A stretch of 64,000 bases of DNA, from contig NZ_JACCBN010000001.1 of assembly GCF_013409505.1 (NCBI RefSeq), forward strand, positions 2,046,001 through 2,110,000, read 5' to 3'. Source of the stretch: Actinomycetospora corticicola (GTDB taxonomy: Bacteria; Actinomycetota; Actinomycetes; Mycobacteriales; Pseudonocardiaceae). The notes beneath the pieces were generated by a model, which made no database searches, was not told the origin of the DNA, and saw only the letters and a list, made by a program, of their open reading frames with translations. Numbering within the stretch: position 1 is the first letter of the stretch; every line of letters starts with the position of its first letter. Position numbers and translations under genes: made by a program. Positions 51,219 through 61,416 of this stretch are shown piece after piece.

Positions 51219-51225
51219 GGCGCTC

Positions 51226-51231
51226 ACTCTA
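51226..51231 (-). promoter_or_regulatory. -10 element of ilvE (leaderless)
   Basis: TAGAGT on the minus strand precedes the ATG at 51218 by seven bases. There is no room for a leader attenuator. Confidence 0.5.
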
Positions 51232-51293
51232 AACCGCACCCCTGATGACGGACACGCCCTCGATCCCGGCGGCCTCCGCGGTCGGGCCCGTGG

Positions 51294-51785
51294 TCACAGC
51301 TCCGCGAAGCGGGCGTAGGCGGGCCAGTCGCGCAGGTTGACCTGGTCGCACTCGGCGGCCATGGCGTCGATCTCCTCGGCCGACGCGCCGCGCTGCAGGC
51401 AGTCCGCCAGCCGCCGGAAGTACTCCTCGCGCGGGGCGCCGGGCACGAACAGGATGAGGAACCGCGCGACCTCGTCGCCGACCGCCCCGAAGGCGTGGAC
51501 CCCGTTGACCGGCACGTGCGCGAAGTCGCCCTCGCCCAGGGTCCGCCAGGTGTCGTCGCTCATCACCGCGAGCCGCCCGGAGATCACCCAGAACGACTCC
51601 GAGAACCCCTGGTGGTAGTGCGGCACGGCGCCGACCCGGCCCGGCGTCGCCGCGGACTCGAAGAGCCCGAAGCCGCCCCCGACGGCCGTGCCCGGCGCGG
51701 TGAACCGCGCGGGTCCGGCGACCTCCGCGTCGTCGCGGTAGCGGTAGACGCCGGGCTCGGCGTCGGGGACGGTCGGGAAGCTCAT
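51294..51785 (-). CDS. Cupin-domain protein
   Basis: A single cupin barrel of 163 residues. Motif 1 is VPHYHQGFSESFWVISGRLAV with His-x-His and Glu, and motif 2 is LGEGDFAHVPVNGVHAFGAVGD. A helical C-terminal extension follows (REEYFRRLADCLQRGASAEEIDAMAAECDQ). Metal-binding residues look intact, so it may be an oxygenase or isomerase or a binding protein; the substrate is unknown. It begins 7 bp after the gcvT stop, so it is in the gcvT transcript. Confidence 0.85.
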   Translation of the reverse strand: MSFPTVPDAEPGVYRYRDDAEVAGPARFTAPGTAVGGGFGLFESAATPGRVGAVPHYHQGFSESFWVISGRLAVMSDDTWRTLGEGDFAHVPVNGVHAFGAVGDEVARFLILFVPGAPREEYFRRLADCLQRGASAEEIDAMAAECDQVNLRDWPAYARFAEL

Positions 51786-51792
51786 GGGCGGA

Positions 51793-52914
51793 TCACCGCA
51801 CGTGGGAGGCGACGAAGGGCGGCGCCACGACCTGGCACTCGAGGGCGCGGCCGCGGACGTCGATGCTCACGAGGTCACCCTCCGACAGGCCGGCGGCGGT
51901 GTCCAGGAGGGCGAGCGCGATCCCCGTCCGCAGCGTGGGCGAGAAGGTGCCCGAGGTCGTCTCCCCCACCGGCGTCTCCCCCAGCTTCACGGTCATGTGC
52001 GCCCGCGGGACGCCGCGCCCGGAGGCCTTCAGGCCCCACGCCCGGCGTCGGGGGCCGCGTTCGCGCTCGGCGAGCAGCGCCTCCCGCCCCCAGAACTCCT
52101 CCTTCTTCCAGGCGACGGCGAACCCGACGCGCGCCTGGACGGGCGTGATCTCCGGGCCGAGGTCCTGCCCGTGCAGCGGCAGGCCGGCCTCGGTGCGCAA
52201 CGTGTCGCGGGCCCCGAGCCCGGCGGGCAGGCCGCCCTGCTCGGCGACGACCGCCGCGAGCGCGTCCCACAGCGTCTCCGCGACCTCGCTCGGGGCGATG
52301 AGCTCGTAGCCGTGCTCGCCGGTGTAGCCCGTCCGGCAGACGCGGACCTCCCGGTCCTCCCAGGTGCTGTCGACGAAGGCCATGTAGTCCAGGTCGACGT
52401 CGCCGGTGTCGGGGAGCACGCCGACCTCGGCGAGGACCGCGCGCGACGACGGGCCCTGCACCGCGAGCACGACGTGCGCGTCGTGCTCGTCGGTCACCGT
52501 GACGCCCTCGGGGGCGACCGCCGCGAGCTGCCGCCCGACCCCCGCGGAGTTCGCCGCGTTCGGCACCGCGAACACCTCGTCGTCGCCGACGAGGTAGAGG
52601 ATCAGGTCGTCGACCACGCCGCCGTCCTCGGCGCAGCACAGCGTGTACTGCGCCTTGCCGGGGACGATGCGGCCGAGGTCGTTGGTCAGGCAGCGGTTGA
52701 CGAAGGCCGCCGCGCCCGGGCCGCTGATCCGCACCTTGCCCAGGTGGCTGACGTCGAAGAGGCCGACGGCCTCGCGGGTCGCGGTGTGCTCGGCGACCGT
52801 GCCGGAGTACTGGACGGGCATCTCCCACCCGCCGAACGGCGCGAACGTGGCACCGAGGGCCTCGTGGCGGGCGTGCAGGGGGCTCTGTCGCAGGTCCAGT
52901 CGCTGTTCGGTCAC
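51793..52914 (-). CDS. gcvT: Glycine cleavage system T protein (aminomethyltransferase)
   Basis: GcvT takes the aminomethyl group from lipoyl-H protein to THF, releasing ammonia. Motifs: [55 protein letters not shown] (folate loop), [18 protein letters not shown] and the C-terminal [19 protein letters not shown]. Length is 373 residues. The GTG at 52914 gives [13 protein letters not shown]; a longer extension is open to 52935. No gcvH or gcvP is nearby. TACGGT lies nine bases before the GTG. Divergent from pepB. Confidence 0.95.
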   Translation of the reverse strand: MTEQRLDLRQSPLHARHEALGATFAPFGGWEMPVQYSGTVAEHTATREAVGLFDVSHLGKVRISGPGAAAFVNRCLTNDLGRIVPGKAQYTLCCAEDGGVVDDLILYLVGDDEVFAVPNAANSAGVGRQLAAVAPEGVTVTDEHDAHVVLAVQGPSSRAVLAEVGVLPDTGDVDLDYMAFVDSTWEDREVRVCRTGYTGEHGYELIAPSEVAETLWDALAAVVAEQGGLPAGLGARDTLRTEAGLPLHGQDLGPEITPVQARVGFAVAWKKEEFWGREALLAERERGPRRRAWGLKASGRGVPRAHMTVKLGETPVGETTSGTFSPTLRTGIALALLDTAAGLSEGDLVSIDVRGRALECQVVAPPFVASHVR

Positions 52915-53004
52915 GGGTCCGGGACCGTACGGCACGGCGCACCGTCGGGGGCTCGTCCTAGCATGCGGTCACACCGACCAGCAGCACCCGGAGGCGCACC
53001 GATC

Positions 53005-54567
53005 GTGACTACCCTGCCCGACCTCGAACTCAGCGACGCGCAGGCCGCCCACGCGGTCGTCGACGTCCTCGTCGTCGGTCTGCGCCCCGGGGCCGCCCCG
53101 GGCGGCGGGGACTCCACCGGGGACTCCGACGAGCCGGTCGCGCCGGTGCTGGTCGGCGCGCAGGACGTCGACGCCGCCTTCTCCGGCGAGCTCGCCTCGC
53201 TGCTGGCCCTGACGGGGGCCACCGGCAAGGCCGAGGAGGTCGTCAAGGTCCCGACGCGCGGTGCGGTCACCGCGCCGGTGCTGCTCGCGGTGGGTCTGGG
53301 GCCGGAGTCCGCGCCCACGGGGCTGCAGGGCGGTCCGGACGTCGCCGAGCAGGTGCGCCGGGCGTCCGGCGCCGCCACGCGGGCCCTGCCGACGACCGCG
53401 ACGACGGTCGGGACCACGCTCTCCGGGATCGACCTCGCCGCGGCGGTGGCGGGCACGGTGCTGGGCGCCTACTCCTTCACCGAGTACCGCACCGCCGCGG
53501 ACGGCCCGGCGCGGTCGGTCTACTTCCTGGGTTCCTCGCAGGGCAGCGGCGGCGCCCCCGAGCGCGAGCGGGCCACCCTCGCCGACGCCGCGATGACCGC
53601 GCGGGCGGTGTGCGCGGCCCGTGACCTGATCAACACCCCGCCGAACGACCTCTACCCGGCGGAGTTCGCCCGGCGTGCCACCGAGCTCGCCGAGGCCGTC
53701 GGGCTGGGCGTGGAGGTCCTCGACGACGAGGCGCTCGCCGCGGGCGGCTTCGGCGGCGTCCTCGGGGTCGGCGGCGGCTCGTCGCGGCCGCCGCGGATGG
53801 TGCGCCTGACCCACACCCACCCCGACGCCACCCGCACCGTGGCCCTCGTCGGGAAGGGCATCACGTTCGACACCGGCGGCATCTCGATCAAGCCCGCCGC
53901 GAACATGGACCACATGACCTCGGACATGTCCGGGGCCGCCTGCGTGATCGCCGCGACCTGCCTGGCCGCCGAGCTGGGCCTCGCGGTGAACGTCACGGCG
54001 ACGGTGCCGATGGCCGAGAACATGCCCTCCGGCACGGCGTACCGCCCGGGCGACGTGCTGACGATGTACGGCGGGAAGACCGTGGAGGTCCTCAACACCG
54101 ACGCCGAGGGTCGGCTGATCCTGGCCGACGCCATCGTGCGGGCGTGCGAGGACTCCCCCGACTACCTGGTCGAGACCTCGACGCTGACCGGCGCGCAGCT
54201 CGTCGCGCTGGGCGCCCGCACCGCCGGGATCATGGGGCAGGACGCCTTCCGCGACCGCGTCACCGCGGCCGCCGCATCGGTCGGCGAGGGCGCGTGGGCC
54301 ATGCCCATGCCCGAGGAGCTGCGGGGCGACCTCGACTCGCGGGTCGCCGACATCGCCAACGTCACCAACCACCGCTTCGGCGGCATGCTCGCGGCCGGGC
54401 TGTTCCTGCGCGAGTTCGTCGCCGACGACGTGCCGTGGGCGCACGTCGACGTCGCCGGCCCGGCCTTCAACACCGGGGGCGCGCACGGCTACACCCCGCG
54501 GGGCGGCACGGGCATGCCGGTGCGGACGCTCGCGGCCGTGCTGGCCGACGTCGCCGCGCACGGCTGA
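53005..54567 (+). CDS. pepB: Leucyl aminopeptidase (M17)
   Basis: M17 metallopeptidase that removes N-terminal residues. The catalytic C-terminal part has VGKGITFDTGGISIKPAANMDHMTSDMSGAA (metal ligands and Lys), GTAYRPGDVL and the signature NTDAEGRLILADAI, with GARTAGIMG after it. The N-terminal macro-like domain (about 1-190) is poorly conserved, as usual. Length 520 residues, near that of Rv2213. The GTG at 53005 has GGAGG nine bases upstream. Confidence 0.95.
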   Translation: MTTLPDLELSDAQAAHAVVDVLVVGLRPGAAPGGGDSTGDSDEPVAPVLVGAQDVDAAFSGELASLLALTGATGKAEEVVKVPTRGAVTAPVLLAVGLGPESAPTGLQGGPDVAEQVRRASGAATRALPTTATTVGTTLSGIDLAAAVAGTVLGAYSFTEYRTAADGPARSVYFLGSSQGSGGAPERERATLADAAMTARAVCAARDLINTPPNDLYPAEFARRATELAEAVGLGVEVLDDEALAAGGFGGVLGVGGGSSRPPRMVRLTHTHPDATRTVALVGKGITFDTGGISIKPAANMDHMTSDMSGAACVIAATCLAAELGLAVNVTATVPMAENMPSGTAYRPGDVLTMYGGKTVEVLNTDAEGRLILADAIVRACEDSPDYLVETSTLTGAQLVALGARTAGIMGQDAFRDRVTAAAASVGEGAWAMPMPEELRGDLDSRVADIANVTNHRFGGMLAAGLFLREFVADDVPWAHVDVAGPAFNTGGAHGYTPRGGTGMPVRTLAAVLADVAAHG

Positions 54568-54624
54568 CGTGATCGATCACCTCGACGGCCCGTTTGCCTG
54601 CGGTGGAAGGATGGAGGACAGCGA

Positions 54625-54699
54625 CCGGCTCCGACACGGGTTCTCGACGGACGGAGCCGGCGGTTCCCCTGCGGGCCACACCCGACGTGGGGAACGCCG
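54625..54699 (+). promoter_or_regulatory. Two adjoining stem-loops in front of lpd
   Basis: CCGGCTCCG (54625-54633) pairs perfectly with CGGAGCCGG (54652-54660). A second stem forms between GGCGGTTCCCC (about 54659-54669) and GGGGAACGCC (54689-54698). The right arm of the first touches the left arm of the second by two bases. They may be the pepB terminator plus a leader structure of lpd, or an attenuator. A GTGATCGATCAC palindrome lies at 54569-54580. Confidence 0.45.
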
Positions 54700-54729
54700 C
54701 ACGTCACACGCCGACGCGGGAGAAGTGAG

Positions 54730-56112
54730 TTGAGCGAGAGCGACACCTACGACGTCCTCATCCTGGGCGGGGGCTCGGGCGGTTACGCCTGCGCGCTCCG
54801 CGCGGCGCAGCTGGGGCTCTCCGTGGCCCTCGTCGAGCAGGACAAGCTCGGCGGCACCTGCCTGCACCGGGGCTGCATCCCCACCAAGGCGCTGCTGCAC
54901 GCCGCCGAGGTCGCCGACAACGCCCGCGAGGGCGAGCAGATCGGTGTGAAGAGCTCGCTGTCGGGCATCGACATGAGCGGCGTCAACTCCTACAAGGACG
55001 GCGTCGTCGCGAAGCTCTACAAGGGCCTGCAGGGGCTGATCAAGTCCCGCAAGGTCACCATGATCGAGGGGCACGGCCGGCTCGTCGGCCAGGACACCGT
55101 CGAGGTCGACGGCCAGCGCTACACCGGCCGGAACGTCGTGCTGGCGTCCGGCTCCTACTCGAAGACGCTGCCCGGCCTCGAGCTCGGCGGCCGCGTGATC
55201 ACCTCCACCGAGGCGATCAACCTCGACTACGTGCCCGACCGCGTGGTCGTGCTCGGCGGCGGCGTCATCGGCTGCGAGTTCGCGAGCGTCTGGAAGTCGT
55301 TCGGCTCCGAGGTGACGATCGTCGAGGCGCTGCCCCACCTGGTGCCGAACGAGGACGAGTTCCTCTCCAAGCAGCTCGAGCGCCAGTTCCGCAAGCGCAA
55401 GATCGCCTTCAAGATCGGCACCAAGTTCACCGGCGTCGAGCAGACCGCGGACGCGGTGACGATCAGCCTGGAGAACGGCGAGCAGATCGAGGCCGACCTC
55501 CTGCTCGTCGCCGTCGGGCGCGGCCCGAACACCGCGGACCTCGGGTACGAGGACCAGGGCGTCACCCTCGACCGCGGGTTCGTGCGCACCGACGAGCGGC
55601 TCCGCACCGGCGTGGGCAGCGTCTACGCCGTCGGCGACATCGTGCCGGGCCTGCAGCTCGCCCACCGCGGCTTCCAGCAGGGCATCTTCGTCGCCGAGGA
55701 GATCGCGGGGCTCAACCCGCCGGTCATCGACGAGACGGGCATCCCGCGGGTCACCTACTGCGAGCCCGAGATCGCGTCGGTCGGTCTCACCGAGGCCCAG
55801 GCCAAGGAGGCCTACGGCGAGGTGGTCACCACGACCTACGACCTCGCGGGCAACGGCAAGTCGCAGATCCTCCGCACCGCCGGCGCCATCAAGCTGGTCA
55901 AGGGCGGCACGGGTGACGACGCCCCGGTGGTCGGCGTGCACATGATCGGCGCCCGGATCGGCGAGCTCGTCGGAGAGGCGCAGCTCGTCTACAACTGGGA
56001 GGCTCTGCCGGTCGAGGTCGCGAACCTCGTCCACGCCCACCCCACGCAGAACGAGGCGTTCGGCGAGGCGCACCTGGCGCTCGCCGGCAAGCCCCTGCAC
56101 GCGCACGGCTGA
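54730..56112 (+). CDS. lpdA: Dihydrolipoyl dehydrogenase (E3)
   Basis: Flavin disulfide reductase that reoxidises dihydrolipoyl groups. FAD site [21 protein letters not shown], redox pair in [23 protein letters not shown] site [17 protein letters not shown], and the C-terminal [15 protein letters not shown] with the His-Glu pair. Length 460 residues. The start is TTG at 54730 with GGAGAA upstream. It directly precedes sucB, which differs from mycobacteria, where lpdC is elsewhere as I recall. Confidence 0.95.
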   Translation: MSESDTYDVLILGGGSGGYACALRAAQLGLSVALVEQDKLGGTCLHRGCIPTKALLHAAEVADNAREGEQIGVKSSLSGIDMSGVNSYKDGVVAKLYKGLQGLIKSRKVTMIEGHGRLVGQDTVEVDGQRYTGRNVVLASGSYSKTLPGLELGGRVITSTEAINLDYVPDRVVVLGGGVIGCEFASVWKSFGSEVTIVEALPHLVPNEDEFLSKQLERQFRKRKIAFKIGTKFTGVEQTADAVTISLENGEQIEADLLLVAVGRGPNTADLGYEDQGVTLDRGFVRTDERLRTGVGSVYAVGDIVPGLQLAHRGFQQGIFVAEEIAGLNPPVIDETGIPRVTYCEPEIASVGLTEAQAKEAYGEVVTTTYDLAGNGKSQILRTAGAIKLVKGGTGDDAPVVGVHMIGARIGELVGEAQLVYNWEALPVEVANLVHAHPTQNEAFGEAHLALAGKPLHAHG

Positions 56113-56149
56113 TCGCCCACACCGGTTCGACGAGGGAGTACCGAGCACG

Positions 56150-58156
56150 ATGGCCTACACCGTCCAGATGCCTGCTCTCGGGGAGAGCGTCACCGAGGGC
56201 ACCATCACCCGGTGGCTGAAGCAGGAGGGCGACCACGTCGAGGTCGACGAGCCGCTGCTGGAGGTGTCGACGGACAAGGTCGACACCGAGATCCCCTCGC
56301 CGCAGGCGGGGGTCCTCCAGCGGATCGTCGCGGCCGAGGACGACACCGTCGAGATCGGCGGCGACCTCGCGGTCATCGGCGACGGTGACGACGACGGCGG
56401 CAGCTCCGGCGGGTCCGGGGGCGGGCAGGCCGAGGCGGCACCGGAGCCCGAGCCGGAGCCCGAGGCCCAGCAGTCGGAGCCGGAGCCGGAGCCCGCGCCG
56501 TCGGAGCCCGAGCCGGCCCCGGCGTCGTCGGGCGGCAGCAGCTCCGGTGGCTCGTCCGGCGGGTCCGGCGGTGGCTCCGGCACGACGATCGAGATGCCCG
56601 CCCTGGGCGAGAGCGTCACCGAGGGCACCATCACCCGCTGGCTCAAGCAGGTCGGCGATGCGGTCGAGGTCGACGAGCCGCTGCTCGAGGTGTCCACCGA
56701 CAAGGTCGACACCGAGATCCCCTCGCCGGTCGCGGGCACGCTGCTCGAGATCAAGGCGAACGAGGACGACACCGTCGAGGTCGGCGGCGCGCTCGCCGTC
56801 GTCGGCGACGGCTCGGCGGACGGCGGGTCGGCCCAGCCCGAGGCGCAGTCCGGACCGGACGCGCAGTCCTCGTCCGACACGCAGGCCTCCTCCGACACGC
56901 AGGCGGAGCCGGAGCCGCGGCAGGAGCAGGGGCAGCCCGAGCCCGAGTCGCAGCCGGCGGCCTCGGACGGCGAGCACACCGCGGAGAGCTCGGACGGCGC
57001 GGTCGCGGCGTCCGGCGCGGACGACTACGTCTCGCACGAGACCGAGCAGCCCGCCGGGCCGAGCGGCCCGGCGAACGCGGGCTCGCTGCAGTCCGGCGGG
57101 GCGCCCTCGAACGGCACGGGCGGGGGCGAGACGGCGGGCTCCCCCTACGTCACGCCGCTGGTGCGCAAGCTCGCCCAGGAGCGCGGGGTCGACCTGGCGT
57201 CGGTGTCCGGCACCGGGGTCGGCGGGCGCATCCGCAAGCAGGACGTGGTCGCGGCCGCCGACGAGGCCGACCAGCAGCAGAAGGCGGCCCAGCAGGCGTC
57301 CGCGGCGCCGTCGGCGAACGAGCCGACCGCGGCCCCGTCGGACGGGTCGCAGGGTGCGGTGCACGGCGGCGAGGTGCAGAAGCCGGCGGCGAGCCGCAGC
57401 TCGAACATCCCGACGCCGGACGACTCCGGTCTGCGCGGCACCACGCAGAAGCTCTCCCGGCGCCGCGCGACCATCGCGAAGCGCATGGTGGAGTCGCTGC
57501 AGACCTCCGCGCAGCTCACCACGGTCGTCGAGGCCGACGTCACCCGCATCGCGCGCCTGCGCGACCGGGCGAAGGCCGACTTCGAGCGCCGCGAGGGCGT
57601 GAAGCTGTCCTTCCTCCCGTTCATGGCGATCGCCACCGTCGAGGCCCTCAAGGCCCACCCGGTGGTCAACGCCATGATCGACACGGAGAAGGGCGAGGTC
57701 ACCTACCACGGTTCCGAGCACCTCGGGATCGCGGTGGACTCCCCCGCCGGGCTGATCGTGCCGGTCATCCACGACGCCGGGGACCTCAACCTCGGCGGGC
57801 TGGCCCGCAAGATCTCCGACGTGGCGCAGCGGACCCGGGACAACAAGATCTCCCCGGACGAGCTGTCGGGCGGCACGTTCACGATCACCAACACCGGCTC
57901 GCGCGGCGCGCTGATCGACACCCCGATCATCAACCAGCCGCAGGTCGGCATCCTCGGCACCGGGGCCGTCGTCAAGAAGCCCGTGGTGGTCACCGACGGC
58001 GAGGGCGGTGAGTCGATCGCGATCCGGTCGACGGTCTACCTCTGCCTGTCCTACGACCACCGCATCGTCGACGGCGCCGACGCCGCCCGGTTCCTCGGGT
58101 CGGTGAAGGCCCGGCTCGAGGCCGGCGCGTTCGAGGCGGACCTCGGGCTCGTCTAG
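56150..58156 (+). CDS. sucB: Dihydrolipoamide acyltransferase (E2) with two lipoyl domains
   Basis: Two lipoyl domains (about 1-80 and 145-220) each have the lipoylated Lys in [13 protein letters not shown]. They are almost identical and joined by a Pro/Glu/Gly/Ser linker. A subunit-binding domain ([18 protein letters not shown] to [12 protein letters not shown]) and the acyltransferase domain follow, with the active-site [17 protein letters not shown]. The 668-residue E2 is longer than mycobacterial DlaT (Rv2215). Acyl specificity (acetyl or succinyl) cannot be told; in actinobacteria one E2 can serve both complexes. Confidence 0.95.
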   Translation: MAYTVQMPALGESVTEGTITRWLKQEGDHVEVDEPLLEVSTDKVDTEIPSPQAGVLQRIVAAEDDTVEIGGDLAVIGDGDDDGGSSGGSGGGQAEAAPEPEPEPEAQQSEPEPEPAPSEPEPAPASSGGSSSGGSSGGSGGGSGTTIEMPALGESVTEGTITRWLKQVGDAVEVDEPLLEVSTDKVDTEIPSPVAGTLLEIKANEDDTVEVGGALAVVGDGSADGGSAQPEAQSGPDAQSSSDTQASSDTQAEPEPRQEQGQPEPESQPAASDGEHTAESSDGAVAASGADDYVSHETEQPAGPSGPANAGSLQSGGAPSNGTGGGETAGSPYVTPLVRKLAQERGVDLASVSGTGVGGRIRKQDVVAAADEADQQQKAAQQASAAPSANEPTAAPSDGSQGAVHGGEVQKPAASRSSNIPTPDDSGLRGTTQKLSRRRATIAKRMVESLQTSAQLTTVVEADVTRIARLRDRAKADFERREGVKLSFLPFMAIATVEALKAHPVVNAMIDTEKGEVTYHGSEHLGIAVDSPAGLIVPVIHDAGDLNLGGLARKISDVAQRTRDNKISPDELSGGTFTITNTGSRGALIDTPIINQPQVGILGTGAVVKKPVVVTDGEGGESIAIRSTVYLCLSYDHRIVDGADAARFLGSVKARLEAGAFEADLGLV

Positions 58157-58176
58157 TCCTGCCCGCTGCTGACCGG

Positions 58177-58202
58177 AGGGCCCCGTCACGCGACGGGGCC
58201 CT
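58177..58202 (+). terminator. sucB terminator
   Basis: AGGGCCCCGTC (58177-58187) pairs with 58192-58202, followed by TCG. It lies 20 bases after the sucB stop. Confidence 0.82.
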
Positions 58203-58331
58203 TCGTGATGTGTGCGGGGAGTTCCCGAGCGCTCTCATGGCACGAGGATTCCCCGCACGGGACGGGGGTCGGACGAACCGGACAGCGTGTCCAGGTCGCG
58301 CCGCACCCCCGACTCCGCGACGATCACGGGT

Positions 58332-59219
58332 ATGCGCGTCGTCATCTCCGGGTCGTCCGGCCTCATCGGCACCGCCCTGGTCCCCCACCTGCGCAGTGCC
58401 GGGCACGAGGTGGTCCGCCTCGTGCGGCGCACCCCGCAGGCCCCCGACGAGCGCGGGTGGGACCCGCCGTCGGGACGGATCGACGACGGCGCCCTCGAGG
58501 GCGCCGACGCGGTGATCAACCTGTCCGGCGCCGGGATCGGCGACAAGCGCTGGTCGGGCGCCTACAAGCAGGAACTGCGCGACAGCCGCACCATCCCCAC
58601 CGACGTCCTCGCGCGGGCCGTGGCCGCCCACGGGATCCCCACGTTCATCAGCGGGTCCGCGGTCGGGTTCTACGGCGACACCGGTCAGGTCGCGGTGGAC
58701 GAGACCGGGGCGCGGGGCCGCGGGTTCCTCGCCGATCTCGTCCGGGACTGGGAGAACGCGACGGCCCCGGCCGCGGAGGCGGGCGCGCGGGTGGTGCTGA
58801 TCCGCACCGGGCTGGTGCTCTCGCACTCCGGCGGCCTGATGGGCCGGATCAAGCCGATCTTCACGTTCGGGCTGGGCGGCAGGCTCGGGTCCGGCGAGCA
58901 GTACTGGCCGTGGATCTCGCTCGACGACGAGGTCGGGGCGATCACCCACGCCCTCGAGCACGACACCGTGGTCGGCCCCCTCAACGCGACCGGGCCCGCC
59001 CCGGTGACCAACGCCGAGTTCACGAAGGTCATGGCCGCGACGGTCCACCGGCCGGCGCCCTGGATGGTGCCGGGGTTCGCGATGCGCGCGGTGCTCGGCG
59101 AGTTCGCCGACGAGGGCGTGCTGGTCAGCCAGCGCGTCCTGCCCGGCGTGCTCGAGCGTGAGGGCTACACCTTCCAGCACCAGACGGTGCAGGCCGCGCT
59201 CGCCGCGGTGCTGGAGTGA
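58332..59219 (+). CDS. TIGR01777-family NAD(P)-dependent epimerase-like protein
   Basis: An atypical SDR: VVISGSSGLIGTALVPHLRSAGHEV is the nucleotide loop, then AVINLSGAGIGDKRWSGAYKQELRDSR and FISGSAVGFYGDTG with the Tyr region, and QYWPWISLDDEVGAITHALE, the family hallmark. The 295-residue length is typical (YfcH/Rv2216 group; SulA-like cell-division role suggested for some members but unproven). The ATG at 58332 has no clear ribosome site, so it may be leaderless. Its stop overlaps the FAD gene (GTGA). Confidence 0.9.
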   Translation: MRVVISGSSGLIGTALVPHLRSAGHEVVRLVRRTPQAPDERGWDPPSGRIDDGALEGADAVINLSGAGIGDKRWSGAYKQELRDSRTIPTDVLARAVAAHGIPTFISGSAVGFYGDTGQVAVDETGARGRGFLADLVRDWENATAPAAEAGARVVLIRTGLVLSHSGGLMGRIKPIFTFGLGGRLGSGEQYWPWISLDDEVGAITHALEHDTVVGPLNATGPAPVTNAEFTKVMAATVHRPAPWMVPGFAMRAVLGEFADEGVLVSQRVLPGVLEREGYTFQHQTVQAALAAVLE

Positions 59220-60496
59220 GCGGGGCGACGCGCAGCGCAGCGGAGCCGGAGCGGGGTGGGGGTGGGCTGCCGGACGAGGTCGACGTCCTCGTCGTCGGGG
59301 CGGGCCTCGCCGGCCTGAATGCGGCACGGACGGTGGCCCGCTCCGGGCGGTCGGTCCTGGTGTGCGAGGCGTCCGACGGGGTCGGCGGCCGGGTCCGCAC
59401 GGACGTCCTGGACGGCTTCCTGGTCGACCGCGGCTTCCAGATCCTCAACACCTCCTACCCGGCGCTGCGCGCGGCGGTGGACCTCGACGCGCTCGACCTG
59501 CACCCCTTCGTGCCGGGCGCCGCGGTCCGCACCGACGACGGGGTGCTGCACCGGGTCGCGCGGCGCCCCACGTGGCTCCCCCGGTCGGCGCTGACCCGGT
59601 TGATCTCGCTGCGCGCGAAGCTCGGGATCGCGGGCTTCACCGCCCGCTCGGTGCTCGTGCCCCCGCAGCGTCAGGCCGCGGCACCCGAACGATCCGCCCG
59701 CGAGGACCTGGCCCGGTTCGGGCTGTCCGGCCGCGACGTGGACCGCTTCCTGCGCCCGTTCCTCGCCGGGGTGCTCGGCGACGGCGACCTGCAGACCTCG
59801 TCGCGGGTGGTGTCGTTGTTCTGGCGCACCTTCGCCCTCGGCGACCTCACGCTGCCGGGCCGCGGGATCGGCGCCATGACGACCCACCTCGCGGCCCGGC
59901 TGCCGGCCGGCACCGTCCGGCTGGACACACCCGTGCGCGAGGTCGTCCCGGGCCGCGTCACCACCGACGACGGGACGGTGCGGGCCGGTGCGGTGATCGT
60001 CGCGACCGAGGGCACCGACGCGGCGGGACTGCTCGGGGTCCGCGTCGAGGCACCGCGGCCGTTCGCGCTGACCAGCCACTACCACGTGACGGACCGGCCG
60101 CCGACGCGTCAGGGGCTGCTCCACCTCGACGGCACCGGCGGCCCGATCGTCAACACCATGGTGCTCACCGCGGCCGTGCCGTCCTACTCCCCCGACCACC
60201 GGCACCTCGTCGTCTCCACGGTCCTCGGCGGCGAGGCGTTGCCCGAGCCCCGACTGCGCGCCGAGCTGGAGCGCATCTGGAGCACGGGGACGTCGCACTG
60301 GGAACACCTCGCGACCCGGGAGATCCCGCACGCCCTGCCCGCCACCCTCCCGCCGACCCCGCCCGGCCTCCGGCGCCCCGTCGACCTGGGCGACGGACTG
60401 TTCGTGGCGGGCGACCACCGGGACACCCCGTCGGTGCAGGGCGCGCTCGTCTCGGGGCGCCGCACCGCCCAGGCGGCGCTGGCGTCGTTGGGCTGA
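59216..60496 (+). CDS. FAD-dependent amine oxidase-like oxidoreductase
   Basis: A GR2-type flavoprotein of the amine oxidase/protoporphyrinogen oxidase group. It has [42 protein letters not shown] at the N-terminus, [16 protein letters not shown] in the middle and a C-terminal [30 protein letters not shown] motif. At 426 residues it appears complete. The substrate is unknown; plant-type homologues resemble carotenoid or phytoene dehydrogenases. It is coupled by GTGA to the TIGR01777 gene and lies between it and lipB. Confidence 0.85.
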   Translation: MSGATRSAAEPERGGGGLPDEVDVLVVGAGLAGLNAARTVARSGRSVLVCEASDGVGGRVRTDVLDGFLVDRGFQILNTSYPALRAAVDLDALDLHPFVPGAAVRTDDGVLHRVARRPTWLPRSALTRLISLRAKLGIAGFTARSVLVPPQRQAAAPERSAREDLARFGLSGRDVDRFLRPFLAGVLGDGDLQTSSRVVSLFWRTFALGDLTLPGRGIGAMTTHLAARLPAGTVRLDTPVREVVPGRVTTDDGTVRAGAVIVATEGTDAAGLLGVRVEAPRPFALTSHYHVTDRPPTRQGLLHLDGTGGPIVNTMVLTAAVPSYSPDHRHLVVSTVLGGEALPEPRLRAELERIWSTGTSHWEHLATREIPHALPATLPPTPPGLRRPVDLGDGLFVAGDHRDTPSVQGALVSGRRTAQAALASLG

Positions 60497-60508
60497 CCCT
60501 GCCCTGAG

Positions 60509-60561
60509 GGCAGGAAAGCGTCGTTGCTGTCGCACCACGACAGCAACGACGCGTTCCTGCC
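60509..60561. terminator. Long hairpin (24-bp stem) before lipB
   Basis: Two 24-base arms (60509-60532 and 60538-60561) pair with a single mismatch around a 5-base loop. It starts 12 bases after the FAD gene stop and ends 13 bases before the lipB -10, so it isolates lipB from upstream transcription. Confidence 0.82.
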
Positions 60562-60574
60562 GAACCAGCGGGAG

Positions 60575-60580
60575 TAGGTT
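60575..60580 (+). promoter_or_regulatory. -10 element of lipB (leaderless)
   Basis: TAGGTT precedes the ATG at 60588 by seven bases, a clear TANNNT leaderless promoter. Confidence 0.58.
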
Positions 60581-60587
60581 CGACCGC

Positions 60588-61322
60588 ATGGGTTCCCACC
60601 GTGCGAGCAGCGATCCGGTCGAGGTGCTGGAGCTCGGCACCGTCGAGTACACCGCCGCGTGGGACCAGCAGCGCGCCCACCACGCCGCCCGGGCGGACGA
60701 CACGGGCCCCGACGTGCTCATGCTGCTCGAGCACCCGAGCGTCTACACCGCCGGGAAGCGCACGCAGCCCGAGGACCGGCCCGCCGACGGCACCCCGGTC
60801 GTCGACGTCGACCGGGGCGGCCGCATCACCTGGCACGGCCCGGGGCAGCTCGTCGGCTACCCCATCCTCAAGCTCGGCCAGCCCTTCGACGTGGTCGACC
60901 ACGTGCGCCGCCTCGAGGAGGCCCTGATCCACGTGTGTGCGGGCCTGGGTCTGGAGACCGGCCGGGTCGACGGCCGCTCCGGGGTGTGGCTGGCCGCGGG
61001 CGACGGCCGACCCGAGCGCAAGATCGCCGCCATCGGTGTCCGCGTGGCACGCGGGGTGACGCTGCACGGCTTCTCGCTCAACGCCGACCCCGACCTCACC
61101 GCCTTCGGCGCGATCGTCCCGTGCGGGATCACCGACGCGGGCGTCACGAGCCTGTCCGCCGAGCTCGGCCGCCGGGTCGGGGTGGACGAGGTCCGACCCG
61201 CCGTCCGGGACGCCATGCTCGCCGCGTTCGCCGGCGATCTCGCCGTTCGTGAGCACACGATCGCCCGTCCGGAGGTCACGGATACGCTGATGGTGGGTAA
61301 CGTCGCCGTCCAGATGTTGTAA
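60588..61322 (+). CDS. lipB: Octanoyl-[acyl carrier protein]-protein N-octanoyltransferase LipB
   Basis: LipB moves octanoate from ACP to the lipoyl domain Lys. Motifs: [62 protein letters not shown] with the catalytic Lys, and [17 protein letters not shown] with the catalytic Cys. The 244-residue protein matches Rv2217. The nearby E2 (sucB) is its likely target, and LipA completes the cofactor. Confidence 0.96.
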   Translation: MGSHRASSDPVEVLELGTVEYTAAWDQQRAHHAARADDTGPDVLMLLEHPSVYTAGKRTQPEDRPADGTPVVDVDRGGRITWHGPGQLVGYPILKLGQPFDVVDHVRRLEEALIHVCAGLGLETGRVDGRSGVWLAAGDGRPERKIAAIGVRVARGVTLHGFSLNADPDLTAFGAIVPCGITDAGVTSLSAELGRRVGVDEVRPAVRDAMLAAFAGDLAVREHTIARPEVTDTLMVGNVAVQML

Positions 61323-61416
61323 CCTCTCGACCGCTCGACTGCGCTCGGTGACCGCTCGTCGCGGTTTGCGTCGGGAAACGCTGTGCGTGACCGACGTGCG
61401 ACGGACGGTGGCTGGC

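Noticed and set aside
52915-53004. Possible glycine riboswitch before gcvT
   Set aside because: Only 90 bp separate gcvT from the divergent pepB and no tandem aptamer could fit.
55898-58189. 763-codon minus-strand frame opposite sucB
   Set aside because: It lies wholly antisense to the E2 gene and shows only Arg/Leu/Gly repeats that mirror the linker codons.
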